Of a stretch of DNA of 64,000 nt, positions 13,156 through 23,499 are shown one piece after another. Within the stretch, counting starts at the first letter, position 1. The number at the start of each line of letters is the position of its first letter. This DNA is from Notospermus geniculatus (Eukaryota; Nemertea; Pilidiophora; Heteronemertea; Lineidae): assembly GCA_002633025.1 (NCBI GenBank), contig NMRB01000153.1, forward strand, positions 455,581-519,580, read 5' to 3'. Made by a program: the position numbers and the translations under genes. The notes beneath the pieces are model-generated. The model saw only the letters and a program-made list of their open reading frames with translations, ran no database searches and was not told where the DNA came from.

Positions 13156-13783
13156 CATCTTGTGCTCTTTGGAAATATGATATATTAAGAAAGTGAATAG
13201 ATGTTTTGAACTACTTTAAGGTTGATATTTTGACGATAAGTAATTGTATGCCGGTGGCTTTTTGATGGTTTTAAGTTGGTGATGTATGTTTGTTTAATAA
13301 TGTCTTCGGGAGTTTTGGTTGAAAACAGAAAGCAGAAACTGCGTCCTTTAACCAACTGTGATTTGATCGGTGATCGTCGACATTGTCGTGGACTATCTGT
13401 TCAAAAGAAGTACATGTATCTGGACATGCGCATAATTTTCCTCAATTCTAATAGCTCAGTCAGTACCTAATGCGCTAACAAGAAACCCCTACCTTACCAT
13501 CCGTTGCAGATGAGGCATGTTCGGAACCTACCAATGAAGTGTTTACAATACGCGACGACAACAGCTGAGCGTAACTCAAAGAGACTACTGAACTCCAACC
13601 TCACACCTAGATTCACACATCATGAAGATAACCCCATGTAGCACAGACGCCTGCACTTCTTTCATCTTTTCAGCGGGTAATGAAGCTAAAGGAAGCTAAA
13701 GGAAGTAATGTTTACATATCTGACGATCTGCTGGTCAACGTGTTCTTTGACCTTGGACGGTGTCAAAGGTCAACAATGTCATA
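13156..13783 (+). repeat. Direct tandem duplication, copy 2
   Basis: Second copy of 12529-13155, abutting it directly and ending near AACAATGTCATA. The size class, abutment and divergence resemble the pair at 7779-8980, although the sequences are unrelated. Confidence 0.9.
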
Positions 13784-14245
13784 CCACCGGCTGTCCCGCC
13801 GGCGAGGACGACTGAACAGGGCCCCCATCTGTCATGACATGGACCGACAATACCGACCATTCCGTCACTTCCAATTACTCCTCTCCTTGATTTTGCCGCC
13901 TTATTGATGATATGATCTAGATTAATCAGTCTGGACAAATCCAGTATCCAACATCGCCGCTTAGGTCTGATTCATCCAATTCGGTGAAAATTCGGTTAGG
14001 TGGACCCCTTGCCCTAATACCAGCACATCAGATAATGGGCCCGAGTTCACTTCTCTTGAGATGCGTCGAGCCACAAATCGAACTCCAGTGCGGCTAAATC
14101 CTAACTTGGTGTGATCAACATACCTTACTTTCTTATCGATGAGGTAAACTCAGGATTTTTCTGCCTGCAGTACATTAATTCGGTCGACTTTGCCTGCAAA
14201 GCGAAGACAGCAACACCGTATTCAGCACTCAACTGGTCCATTGGG

Positions 14246-14360
14246 GAGTTTTCGCAAACGCAAACACGAACGCCAAACCAATTGTTCGATGCCACGAAGA
14301 GAGCGCCGAACAAAAGGATAGACGTTCCACGTTGGCGTTTCGGGGGCTTTGCGAAAACTC
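14246..14360. repeat. MITE-like inverted repeat
   Basis: GAGTTTTCGCAAA and a following AACGCC at the left are mirrored by GGCGTTTC and TTTGCGAAAACTC at the right. The internal segment is AT/GC mixed with no coding potential. Confidence 0.6.
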
Positions 14361-14985
14361 TGTAGTTTTCAGCGAAGCCCCGATCATGTAGCAGGACTTC
14401 ATTCATAGATATGATGTACGTGATTTCCTGCCTTTATTTCCACTCTCCCATCGCGTGTTTTGGCCCGTGATGTTTAATGAATAATAATGATTCCAATTCC
14501 GAACTTGAAACCAATCGATGAAAAAACCAATGAAGCAGTCACGATCACTGAGGGAAGATTTCGCCTGTGAAAGGAAGGTTGCAGAGACTGACATGATTGA
14601 AATAGTTATTTTAGTACAAACTTATTGACTTGGTATCGACCTTTCAGGCTCACTCGATGATGCCGTATCCGATGATTGAGTAAGGATACACGCTCCCTGG
14701 GCAAGTAAGTCAGACCAACACGAGGGGCTGGATCTTATGACACGTTTGTGGACATTCCTTTAGTGGGAATATCGCGATGTCGTGACAAACGAATTGATCT
14801 TCAGGAAAACATGACATATGAGTTTGATATGGCAACGATTCTCCTGTGAATCAGGCCTTCTCTCCATCCGCGTCTCCTCGACTCCCAAGGCTGCCACTAA
14901 CACTGAGCGTACGCCCGAAGGCATTGAAACAGTTGTGAATAAATGGAATATAAACAAAACCCAAGGCTTACAAAGGCCTCCGGGT

Positions 14986-15324
14986 TCAAACCCCAGCCAG
15001 TCTTGCTTTACCCACGATGAATGGGGGTATCCGTCGGGCCCCAGGAGTCAACAGCCTTCGAGATGACCAGGGGACTCGAATTGATGTTGTTTTTTTAGCG
15101 CCCCATGGGAGGACTTCACCTTTCATTTTCTTCGGTATGCCGTGCTGGAAGAACTGCCCGAGACCGAGTCCCAGTGGTAGAAGAGGTTTATCTTTCCAAC
15201 CGAAAGTTACGTCCATGCTCATTCTTGGTGTGGTAGTTTGGCGCCGACGACTTCTCAGCCGAAACGTTTCCACGACGTCACTTAAGAGGTACGCCCGTCC
15301 ATCGGCGATTTCGCTTAAGTTCAA
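14986..15324 (-). other. Unidentified open frame, possible exon or relic
   Basis: A 112-codon open frame on the minus strand is rich in Arg/Lys pairs (for example RSRRR, PKK, AKK). It overlaps a 128-codon open frame on the plus strand. There is no in-frame ATG at the beginning of the minus frame and I recognise no family. It lies in a locally GC-rich stretch, so both frames may be chance. A dibasic-rich secreted precursor exon is conceivable but unsupported. Confidence 0.15.
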
Positions 15325-15639
15325 GCTATCATCAAGCTGTCATCGACATACGAGTCAGAAGCTATCACCCCGCTTCCATGAACACCAGAAAAATGGCCAT
15401 TAGGGGAGCGTCTGATAGCTCAACCTGAGAAGCACAGTTATCTTCTCAACGCTGGGAGTTTGGCGTTTCCATTTGGGAAGTGACAACCTAAGGCATAAAG
15501 CTTCCCCCAGAGCTTCTGTCAACTAATATACGGCCCATCGATTCTGCCAAGACGGAGAACAATATCATTTTTCTGCTGAATAGGTCAAGACGCGTCTAGA
15601 CACTTAATGTTGCTATTACCACCCTGGCACCCCTTAGAG

Positions 15640-16620
15640 GATTAGGCCGATATGGAAACGGTGAGAAATTGGTCAGGGAAGCTGGCAGGAGGGAAACATG
15701 GCGTGATGTGGTTAACCAATAGCGTGTTGTGACATCGGTCTGGTTGAAGAAGCAGCGGCTGGACTCGCACAATGACCAGCTGGAAAATTCCTGTCGGCTA
15801 GACTTTGGGGGGGGGGCAGCGATTTGAGCGATGAGGTCAACCTCCCGTCTGGACGCCAGGGCTCAAAGACGCTAATGACCTTGGACAGACGAACTGGACA
15901 AGCTTTACGAAGTACGAAGTACCAGCTCTCTAATGCAATGGGTCCCAATCAGGGCCGCCGGGTTGAATGATACACCCCTTCCCGAGATCTGACGTGGACT
16001 CGAAGCAAGAGATGGAATATTGCGTGATGGAGGCCTGGACATGTCGCGTGCCGATTAGAAAGGTGTCACCCTCCGACTTGTTAGCTGTGATGGATCGTGA
16101 GAAGAATAGAGCCCGGGAGGAAATGCTTTCTATTAGTCCACCAGCTGGTACCCTCGAAGGATGGACGTGGATCGGGACCTGTGGAAGCAGATGGCCCCCT
16201 TGATCGACGAACTGGTCTCCCCGTAGCAAACTGAAGGTCGTTGCTGCGCGAGGGGTGCTAGGGAGGTCGACCATGTTGACTACGTGGAAGACGGCTCCAC
16301 TTCGGTAGGGTTCTATTCCCTCAGGGCCGGAGAGATCATTACCTGCGGTGTACTCGAAGGGATATTTGGCTTGGTCTACGGTGAAAGTGCTATAAAAGAT
16401 CATAAAAACAGACCAAAGCAATGTAATAACGTCGCGTCACCTGACGACGTCCTTGACGTAGTACAAGAGGTACAACCGCTCACAGCGCCGCCAATTGGCG
16501 GAAGTTTGCAGGTTCCACATTGGCCTGTAAGTATACGATGTACCGCCATCTCCGCCGTCCTGTTTGAAACAGCTGGTTTGATTTCATCCAGAAGCTCCTA
16601 AATTTCAGTATAAAAACAAG
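15640..16620. other. GC-rich block with long overlapping open frames
   Basis: The base composition is richer in G+C than the surroundings. Open frames of 78-163 codons occur on both strands (the longest on minus, 15930-16421; plus 16284-16601). None resembles a known domain to me and no splice-consistent chain was found. It may be a decayed mobile element. Its right part (from about 16464) contains the dispersed repeat described next. Confidence 0.3.
16464..16520 (+). repeat. Dispersed repeat fragment, shared with about 28227
   Basis: AGGTACAACCGCTCACAGCG followed by CC, a short variable stretch and GGTTCC recurs at 28227-28290. The shared core is about 25 bp and the surroundings are more loosely similar, so this is an old dispersed repeat. 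Confidence 0.45.
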
Positions 16621-16984
16621 GATGACAATAAGGTAGAGGTTCATATGAATAATTCAATGAGAACATGATGTGGATCTCTTCATTATGGCCGATTTAATCG
16701 CCTGCGTTCGTCGTTCCGCCGCTATGATTGCATTGTTTATAGTCCATCCTGACAGCCATTAGAGGAAGTGATAACTTGTAAACATTGGAGAATATTAATC
16801 AAATGGACTGCGCTCAACAGATTTGTCATGTTGCGCTGACGGAGAAAATGGAGACTGGAGAAATGATGCAGCTAAAGAGAGGTTGAAAGTGAAAACTGTG
16901 TTGACACCATGCAGGTAAAGGATCGCTGGACTAATTTTAGAAGCTAAATCCTCGCGCATGACAACTCCGAAAGCAGTGCTGTAT

Positions 16985-17062
16985 TCAAGAAGAGGCGGGC
17001 TGCATCGAACCCGCAACAAGAGTGGTGAGAGATGCAGTTGTTTCTACTGCACCACTGATGGC
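16985..17062 (-). repeat. tRNA-like relic
   Basis: On the minus strand an A-box-like AGTGGTGCAGTAGA precedes GCGGGTTCGATGC, a B-box-like motif, by about 45 bases. Stem pairing is incomplete, so this is more likely a tRNA-derived SINE fragment than an active tRNA gene. Confidence 0.25.
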
Positions 17063-17072
17063 CGAAAATCAG

Positions 17073-17092
17073 AACCCTAACCCTAACCCTAA
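17073..17092 (+). repeat. Short interstitial telomere-type repeat
   Basis: AACCCTAACCCTAACCCTAA is about three units of the canonical animal telomere repeat in C-strand orientation. It is too short to suggest a telomere. It lies just beside the tRNA-like relic. Confidence 0.7.
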
Positions 17093-17299
17093 GCAGGCCA
17101 ATAATGGTCAACAGGACAATAGTTCTTCGACCTGACCGTATATTGGTGATGATGATGACGATGAGGCCAATAATGATCATGCGATTCAAAAGATACTTGC
17201 ATATCTTCTGATACCTGACTGTTTATATTTTCCACATCATCCCAAACCCGAAGACACCAGAGAGTCGTTCTTCCACATCAAAGTGTTCATCTCCCCCGG

Positions 17300-18440
17300 C
17301 GGGGACGTCTTCTTCTTGTTCTCTGTGTGTCATGTTGCATTGAATGAAACCTTACCCAGCGCCCCGCCAGAAGGAATGAGCAAATAGTAATACACAGTTA
17401 CAAATGATGAGGAGAAAATAGATATCTTATTAATATCTATTTCTCGTATTAATTTGTGGTTGTACAAAGTAAACGTTTCGTGCCCACGGATGTTCTTTTT
17501 TTGAGTTTGCCGATAATGCCGGCTGCAATATTGGGGTTGGTAAACATCATAGCGAATGAAGGAAAGCCGAGCGATAACGTAACATCGGGAAAAATAACTT
17601 GGTTGGTCTAACTGTGGTTGTTTAAATCGCTGAGAGTAGATTAAACGCTTGTAGACAGGATATGTCGAATATTTGAACAGGTGATGTAAAAATGTTAACG
17701 AGGCCCGGAGTATTTCACATTTTCGTTTTGAATATTTTTAATCGAGCTAATCCAAACACATGTTTCCATTTTACATCCTGATGTGTTTATTCGGACGTTT
17801 GAGTGTTGTTTTGAAAATGTCAGAAAAAGAATAAGTCCAAAACATTATTCATGTAGATTCGTACTCCGTATTCGAGCCCCGAAAATCGTCTTGCTCAGAA
17901 TATTTAAGTTGTTCTGCACAACGCCCTCTCAAGAATATTCTGATATTTGCCGACCGGTCGGCTCAGGTGGTATCATTTTAACACTCTCTACATGTATAAA
18001 GGTAATAGTGTTTCGCCTTCAGCGTTAGAATTCGGTTGATATTCAGTGTTCGGGTCGAAGCACAGGAAGTTGTCAAAACATACGAACAGTAGGCCTACTT
18101 CAACCGTACAGTAGCAGACAGAGAGAAGTCTCTCGGAAGTGGACCGCCGTCTCCCAACATGGTGAGTAGTCAAGGGAGGAGAGCCGGCGTCCTAAAGGCA
18201 TGCAATGGCTAAAGATATGACTGCAATAGAATAGAAAATGAACTAAACGCTGGACGAATTAGTCAGGGTAGGTGGAGGAGGTAAGCTGCTGGATGAAGAA
18301 TGCTGGAGGTCGACTAATGTTGGAACTGAAGACGAGGAGAACGCTAGAAAAGAGATTGCGCAGTTGTTAGAATTGAGTTTGACAAAAATACGGTCTACGC
18401 CTTCATGCTTCGCTTCAGGCAGAAGCTGATACTCTTGTTA
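17300..18440. other. Intergenic, no gene recognised
   Basis: The stretch is AT-rich with short open frames only. I looked here on the minus strand for the missing downstream exon of the GPCR (transmembrane helices 5-7) and did not find it. Confidence 0.5.
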
Positions 18441-18444
18441 ACCC

Positions 18445-18665
18445 TTTCGCTGCCGATTGATTTTTCAAAAATTAGCCACTGAAATCTAATTATTTGTAAC
18501 TATAAAGCATGTACTGTTAGCCGGAAGAAGATAGGAATACCTTGTAGGGAATGGTCTAAGCTTTATCCTCTGGTGACTTTTTTCGACTAATTTGCATATA
18601 TGACGTCACCAGGAGCCGCCATCTTGGATTTTTGGTAATTTCAAAAAAATCCCCACTAAAGTGTG
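18445..18665. repeat. Repeat-like block with CRE and YY1-type motifs
   Basis: The block begins AACCCTTTCGCTGCCGATTG and contains ATATGACGTCACCAGGAG next to GCCGCCATCTTGGATTTTT. Similar pairings of TGACGTCA with GCCATCTTG or ATGGCGGC occur at about 12230-12300 and 51000. Its nature as a mobile repeat is inferred from this recurrence. Confidence 0.3.
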
Positions 18666-18813
18666 GCTTGCTACCTTGGCAATAAAGATATCTGAATGCA
18701 ATCACTGTGAATACATCTTTACAATGATAACAATGAAAAGCAATCTCATTTACACTTGAAAAAAATTATATTTTTCAAAATATTTTCTCCCAAAATTTCG
18801 CCCCCGGGGGGTG

Positions 18814-18814
18814 N
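18814..18814. other. One-base assembly gap inside the GPCR gene
   Basis: A single N separates the GPCR coding sequence from unrelated AT-rich sequence. The receptor frame runs to the N and stops making sense after it, so the N marks a contig join of unknown true size. Confidence 0.8.
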
Positions 18815-19409
18815 TAGGAATGGCACAGACGGCAGACAATATCCATATCACAATAATAACCTTGACCGCCCTTCCGAGGGTCGACACTGTGTGAGCTTTG
18901 AGAGGATGACAAATAGCGACGTATCGTTCAACTGTGAAAGCTGTGATGGTTAAAATTGAGGCGTAGGTGGAGGCTTCGGCGGCGAATACTCGAAATATAC
19001 AGAAGACTTCCCCAAATACCCAAGGATAGGCCGACCAGAACTGGTAGATTTCCTGCGGTAGGCCTAGGAATAGAACTAAAAGATCAGCCATCGCTAAGTT
19101 GAATAAATAATAATTAGTCGTTGTATGCATGTATTTGTTTCTCGCTATCACTATACACGTCATCATGTTTCCAACAGCTCCTGTTAAAAATATCAGCACA
19201 TAGACCAACGTCATTGGTATCACTTTATAAAGAGTGGCCCTCCGAGGGCCTAGGATGGCCACCACGTCCACCGGTTCCTGACCTGGCTCCCAGGTACCAT
19301 TGAAACTAGATCCGTTTCTCTCCTGGCTTAGAATCGTACCATTCAAGAGAATTATATCCGATTCATAAGTTGTCGGCGAGTTGGACGAGTATCCTTCACT
19401 ACTCGACAT
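18815..19409 (-). CDS. Pyrokinin/CAPA/neuromedin-U receptor-like GPCR, 5' exon (partial)
   Basis: This is the amino-terminal half of a rhodopsin-class neuropeptide receptor acting at the plasma membrane. I start it at the ATG at 19409 (MSSSEGYSS). Reading from there gives 198 codons before a one-base gap. The tail has three N-glycosylation sequons (NGT, NGS, NGT). TM1 carries GAVGN, TM2 carries NLAMADLLVLF, and then LGLPQEIYQFWSAYPWVFGE, a stretch typical of pyrokinin, CAPA and neuromedin-U receptors. TM3 starts at the conserved Cys and ends TAFTVERYVAICHP (the DRY-type motif). TM4 is VIIVIWILSAVCAIP. The frame ends at the N at 18814, and beyond it the sequence is unrelated and non-coding. 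TM5-7 are therefore missing from the assembly or lie outside the window. Family assignment is strong; the exact ligand class is inferred. Confidence 0.85.
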
Positions 19410-22070
19410 CTTCCTTAACTTCCCCACAAACAAGTTTTATTTTATTGGAATTCGCTGCTCCGATGTGGATCCATCTAAAAGTGGGATTAGTCTCCTGCGG
19501 TGGGTCTTCGTTCCGAGGAAGCATGAACGTAAGATTCGGAATCTAAAGAGCGGAAGATAAAGAAGAGTGAGTGAAACAATGCAGCTAAAGATTTTTTTTT
19601 CGATTGTGAATGGACCAAATCGTTTGAGAGATTCGCGGTGCGTGCGCCGGGTGCGCCCCCCCCCCCGGATCCGCGCCTGCTGGGAAAAGAACAACACAAA
19701 AACGCACCTCAAGCAACATCAGAGAATCAAAGGACAGATTATTTCAGTTTCGAGGCCAATTTCGCATCAAGTTACCTTTCTTCTCGGCTGTCAGTACATC
19801 CAACCTTTACACTCCCAGGCTCATTCCTCCACGTGGTATCATCAATCCCGACCCAGTTGTCTTCAATCGGAACACTTTTTCTGCTAATCCTTAAGTTTCT
19901 CCGTTTTCAAGTGTAATCCGTTAACACATCGAACGTCGTTTAATTCCTCGCCGATTCTCAAAGAATGAAGCAACAAACGAAGAGCTGCTTTTTCCCGATG
20001 ACTTGCCCATTTCAAGAATCTCTTGAATTCAAAGCAGCCGAGTTAGTCAATGATTGAACTTTTCAAACGGCACAGCATCCGCGCATGTTATCTGCATCAC
20101 GGATTCATCACCGTCTTATCCTATTTCTTCGCTGCATGTGCTGCGGTGGGCCATCAAGCTTTCTCTCCGAGATCGCCTGGAGGTGACTGCATGCCCTGGT
20201 TAACATCAAATGCCAGGGTTATCAACGACTACGCCCTCTAAAAAGATATGAAAAGAGCATTCAGAATGTATGTCATTCGTAGAAAAGATGAGCTATCAAA
20301 ATCAAAATGAATCATAGTCATGTTGGTATCCTGGCGATGAATGCCAAGGTCAGACATCTCTTCAATCATAATCCTGGAAGACGAATGTCATTCATTAGTG
20401 TCGGCCACAAATTCGCCCCCATTACAGCGGGGTAACGATTTTAGAACTTAAATCTTTTCTCATTAAAAACGAACTACAAACTGCTTACAACGTTTTCGTT
20501 CAGGTATTTTAAACGTACACATTGAGTCAAACTTCATTTCGAATTCCCATCAATCTTCACTACGATACAGACTCAGGAATGAGTGGAAATTTCGTCGGTA
20601 CGCTAACTAAACTGAAAGCAATTTGAGAAGGAATTGGCGAACCCAGCGTGACGAGACCAACAGGTTCACCGATACGAATTCTTTACTCTAACGTAAACAA
20701 ACAAATTCCATTCAGTGTATTACTTTTTCCTGATAATCAGGGTAATAGACTCATATTAGCTAAAAATACAGTACAGCCACGTGGAAAAGAATGTTTCCTT
20801 TTTTCACCAAACGAAGCGCAGAAGTTGAACCAACAGACCAAAGCAATGCTGAATCCAAGAAGAGGATGTTTTAGAATGAGTCTACCGAACAGTGGCTTCA
20901 GTGAACTGCTGTCGTCAGTTTGACCCACTTTGACGTTCGGGTAACCATGGACCTGTGGCCACGGTTCTCCATCCACTAAGAAAATCGCACCTCTACAGTT
21001 GATCACCATCTCCATTTTCAGAGGCCATGTTCACCATATCCAAAAAAATTCAGCTGGATCGGTTGGATTTTGTTGTAACGTGCTTTTTTACTATGCACCC
21101 ACTGGCAAGAGGATATTAACATGAGCGCCTCTAGTGGCCGTGGAGAAAACCAGAACAGAGAAAAGTACAGTAGTCTTTCTTGAAAAGACCGCCGAGTTGT
21201 GCCGCATGCCGAATGCATCACATTACTATTGGGTCTATAAGCGACTAAAAGGACAGCAAGAGGAAACACGAATGCCCGGAGAAGACTTGCTTTCAAAGAG
21301 TAACCCTCTCTTTCACACATGAAAAACGGGTTCGAACCACGAACCCCCGCAGTGATAGGCAATGATGTTTCCACTTCACCAAACTGATAACCCTTTTTTT
21401 CATCATCACTCTGCCAAGTTACATGTAGGAGTGAATTGTTTTTATGCAGATGATATGATGTCGCGGTTTTGTAAGTGTTACCTCAAGATCCCCGGCAAAC
21501 ACTCGGAATTGTCAGAATCAGTTTTCAATACGCTGTTTATGGAAATTAACCAACACAGCCCACACATCACAAACAATTATAACGAAACAACCAGAGATTG
21601 AGTGGTTGAAAAACCAATAGATTCTACTCGAAATTTTTCGTTTACAACTCTGAAAACTTGTTAAGGAAGAATTCAGCGGCAAATTAAGAAATATTACCCA
21701 TCACCTTGGGCGATGTTAGGAGAAGTTCTTGATTTAGTTGAGACCGCATTTAGCAGACAATAACAGGCAAGTTTATAAAGGTAGAAATACAAGATGGATG
21801 AAACGGGTGCTCCGGAGATGGTTCAACAGCTCAGGGCGGAGCACTGATAAACCTCACCTTTTTAACCACCGATCTGTACCTGCCACACGGTTTAATCAGA
21901 GTAAAATCCCTACTCATGAAACAACAGTAAGATTGAACGTGAGAACATACTAAGTAACGCCTACAAAGCGCTTTTTTCGTGTTTTTGAAACCTTGGGATT
22001 AGAAATGTAGCAAATCGAGTCATGTAAACGGCCTTTTTTACTTTCCCTGACTTCCATCGCAAGTTCTTCA
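19410..22070. other. GPCR upstream region and intergenic DNA
   Basis: The first few hundred bases presumably hold the 5' untranslated region or promoter of the minus-strand receptor. A C10-type homopolymer lies at about 19658-19667. No further coding exon is recognised. A tRNA-like relic at 21325-21395 is listed separately. Confidence 0.4.
21325..21395 (-). repeat. tRNA-like relic
   Basis: On the minus strand TTGGTGAAGTGGA matches an A box and GGTTCGAACCC is a perfect B box, spaced about 35-40 bases apart. A complete acceptor stem and a downstream T-run terminator are not convincing, so a functional tRNA is not called. Confidence 0.3.
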
Positions 22071-22077
22071 AGTAAAC

Positions 22078-22189
22078 AGGGTTCATATTCATAAAACCTT
22101 GCTTGGCCTAGTTACTTGCTAAAGTACACCACCGGCAACCAACTAACCTGGCAAGGTCAATAAACAGTTCGTTTATGAATATGGGCCCT
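22078..22189. repeat. MITE-like hairpin, CCCATATTCATAAA-ended family
   Basis: The left end GGGTTCATATTCATAAA is mirrored by TTTATGAATATGGGCCC at the right. The ends match the element at 3811-3913, while the interior (TTGCTTGGCC ... CCTGGCAAG) differs. This is typical of a MITE family with diverged cores. A half-preserved relative may begin near 42378 (GGACCTTATTCATAAAG). Confidence 0.65.
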
Positions 22190-22271
22190 GATCTTTAGGA
22201 ATCGAACCAGCTGGTTTGGGAACGCGGTCATGTTCAAAAACTAGTCATACTGTAAATTCCCTCGAGTATCG

Positions 22272-22350
22272 TCGGCACTTTACAGGTGGCAGCACTGAAG
22301 TAATGGACCTGTCATTCAACTGCCCGGAGCGCCGTCTGGAAGCTGGCGAT
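22272..22350 (+). repeat. Dispersed repeat fragment (GGTGGCAGCACTG family)
   Basis: ACAGGTGGCAGCACTG is followed by TTCAACTGCC and GAGCGCCGTCTGG. The same order of motifs appears at about 24205-24262 (AGATGGCAGCATTG ... AGCGCCATCTGG) and, inverted, at about 41670-41730. This indicates an old dispersed repeat family. Confidence 0.45.
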
Positions 22351-22812
22351 CTCACGTGGGGGATTTTAGAGGAGAGATAAGCATTTTCTCCTGATGAGGC
22401 CAAACACAGTAATCAGTAACAACCTCACTTACACAGCATGAGGTCCGTTCTTAGTTAGTTCCCAGTTCGATCATTCTGAACTTGAACTCAAATTGCAGTG
22501 GAGTAAATCAAATGCAGACGGCATCCCTCTGGCCAAGGTAGAGAGAAAATATAACTGATGAAATGGGCACATACCATGCCACCAGCGATTTCCTACCGGT
22601 GTAACGTTTTCTAGTGTTCCCCATATGTCAGTGTTTCATTTATATAGAGAGCTAGAGAGACCATGACTTTTCAATTGAGGAAAATAGGAAAATCGCTCGC
22701 TCTCGTTATTTCATAGCGTCTCCGATACGGTGAAGGGAAACATTGAGAAATAGGAATACTCCGGCACCTTACACCGGTAGGCCTATTCTTTGAAAGCGCA
22801 AACTGAGGTCGC

Positions 22813-22952
22813 CCCGCACTGTGACGGAAGGTGCCTGCACTGAGAGCCCGAGACTGTGGGAAACCCGCACTGTGACGGAAGGTGCCTGCACTGAGAGCCC
22901 GAGACTGTGGGAACCCGCACTGTGACGGAAGGTGCCTGCACTGAGAGCCCGC
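22813..22952. repeat. Minisatellite, about 50-bp unit, 3 copies
   Basis: CCCGCACTGTGACGGAAGGT begins each of three nearly identical units of 50-51 bp; the last is truncated. Because one unit is 51 bp, part of the array stays open on the minus strand, but no gene is supported. Confidence 0.85.
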
Positions 22953-23465
22953 GATCACCTGATGATACTCAGAGTTCAAAGCAGCATTACTGCAGACTCT
23001 ATCGATTCTCGATACAAGAATTGGATTCGCAATCAGACGTGGCATCCCGTGATGGCATCAACAAATAATTGGTACCGGCGGTGAAATAATTAGCGAGTTG
23101 TTCGTTTTTAATAAAACGATATTTATAACACTAATGCAATTACCACGTCTGTGCTGTTTATCTCAACGCAGCGATCAAAGTCACGTGATGACACTGACCA
23201 ATCAATAATCGTGACCTTGTTCATTAGTACTTTCTCTTGAAATCAATTCAGTCACACCATAGCTATGAAAATCGAAGTTATCAGCCGCCTCACCCGCTGG
23301 CAATCAATCGCAATTATCTTAAAAGAACGGCAGGTGAGCACTTGCCTGACTAGAACGAATTCCGGAGGATTGAGTACTTTATATGAATGCTTCTTTTTTT
23401 TCTTTGGACCAATGCTGATTCATCGTTCCGGCCGTTTGTCTTTGTTTTACACCAACCCGCGGGTC

Positions 23466-23495
23466 AAGCCACGTGATCAAGATGGCGGCGCAGTA
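23466..23495 (+). promoter_or_regulatory. Possible promoter: E-box plus YY1-type motif
   Basis: CCACGTGATCAAGATGGCGGC combines a CACGTG E-box with AAGATGGCGGC. The latter is the orientation-specific YY1 motif often found just downstream of animal transcription starts. Orientation suggests plus-strand transcription. The following ATG GCG GCG CAG TAG is only a four-codon frame, and no coding exon was identified downstream. Confidence 0.3.
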
Positions 23496-23499
23496 GAAT

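Noticed and set aside
15930-16421. 163-codon minus-strand frame in the GC-rich block
   Set aside because: Competing long frames exist on the other strand and no family is recognised. Higher GC content alone makes stop codons rarer.
16985-17062. Functional tRNA gene on the minus strand
   Set aside because: A and B boxes are recognisable, but acceptor and anticodon stems do not pair convincingly. The same applies to the similar signals near 250, 2030, 21325 and 32150.
17073-17092. Evidence for a chromosome end
   Set aside because: Only about three telomere-type units are embedded in ordinary sequence; such short interstitial runs are common.
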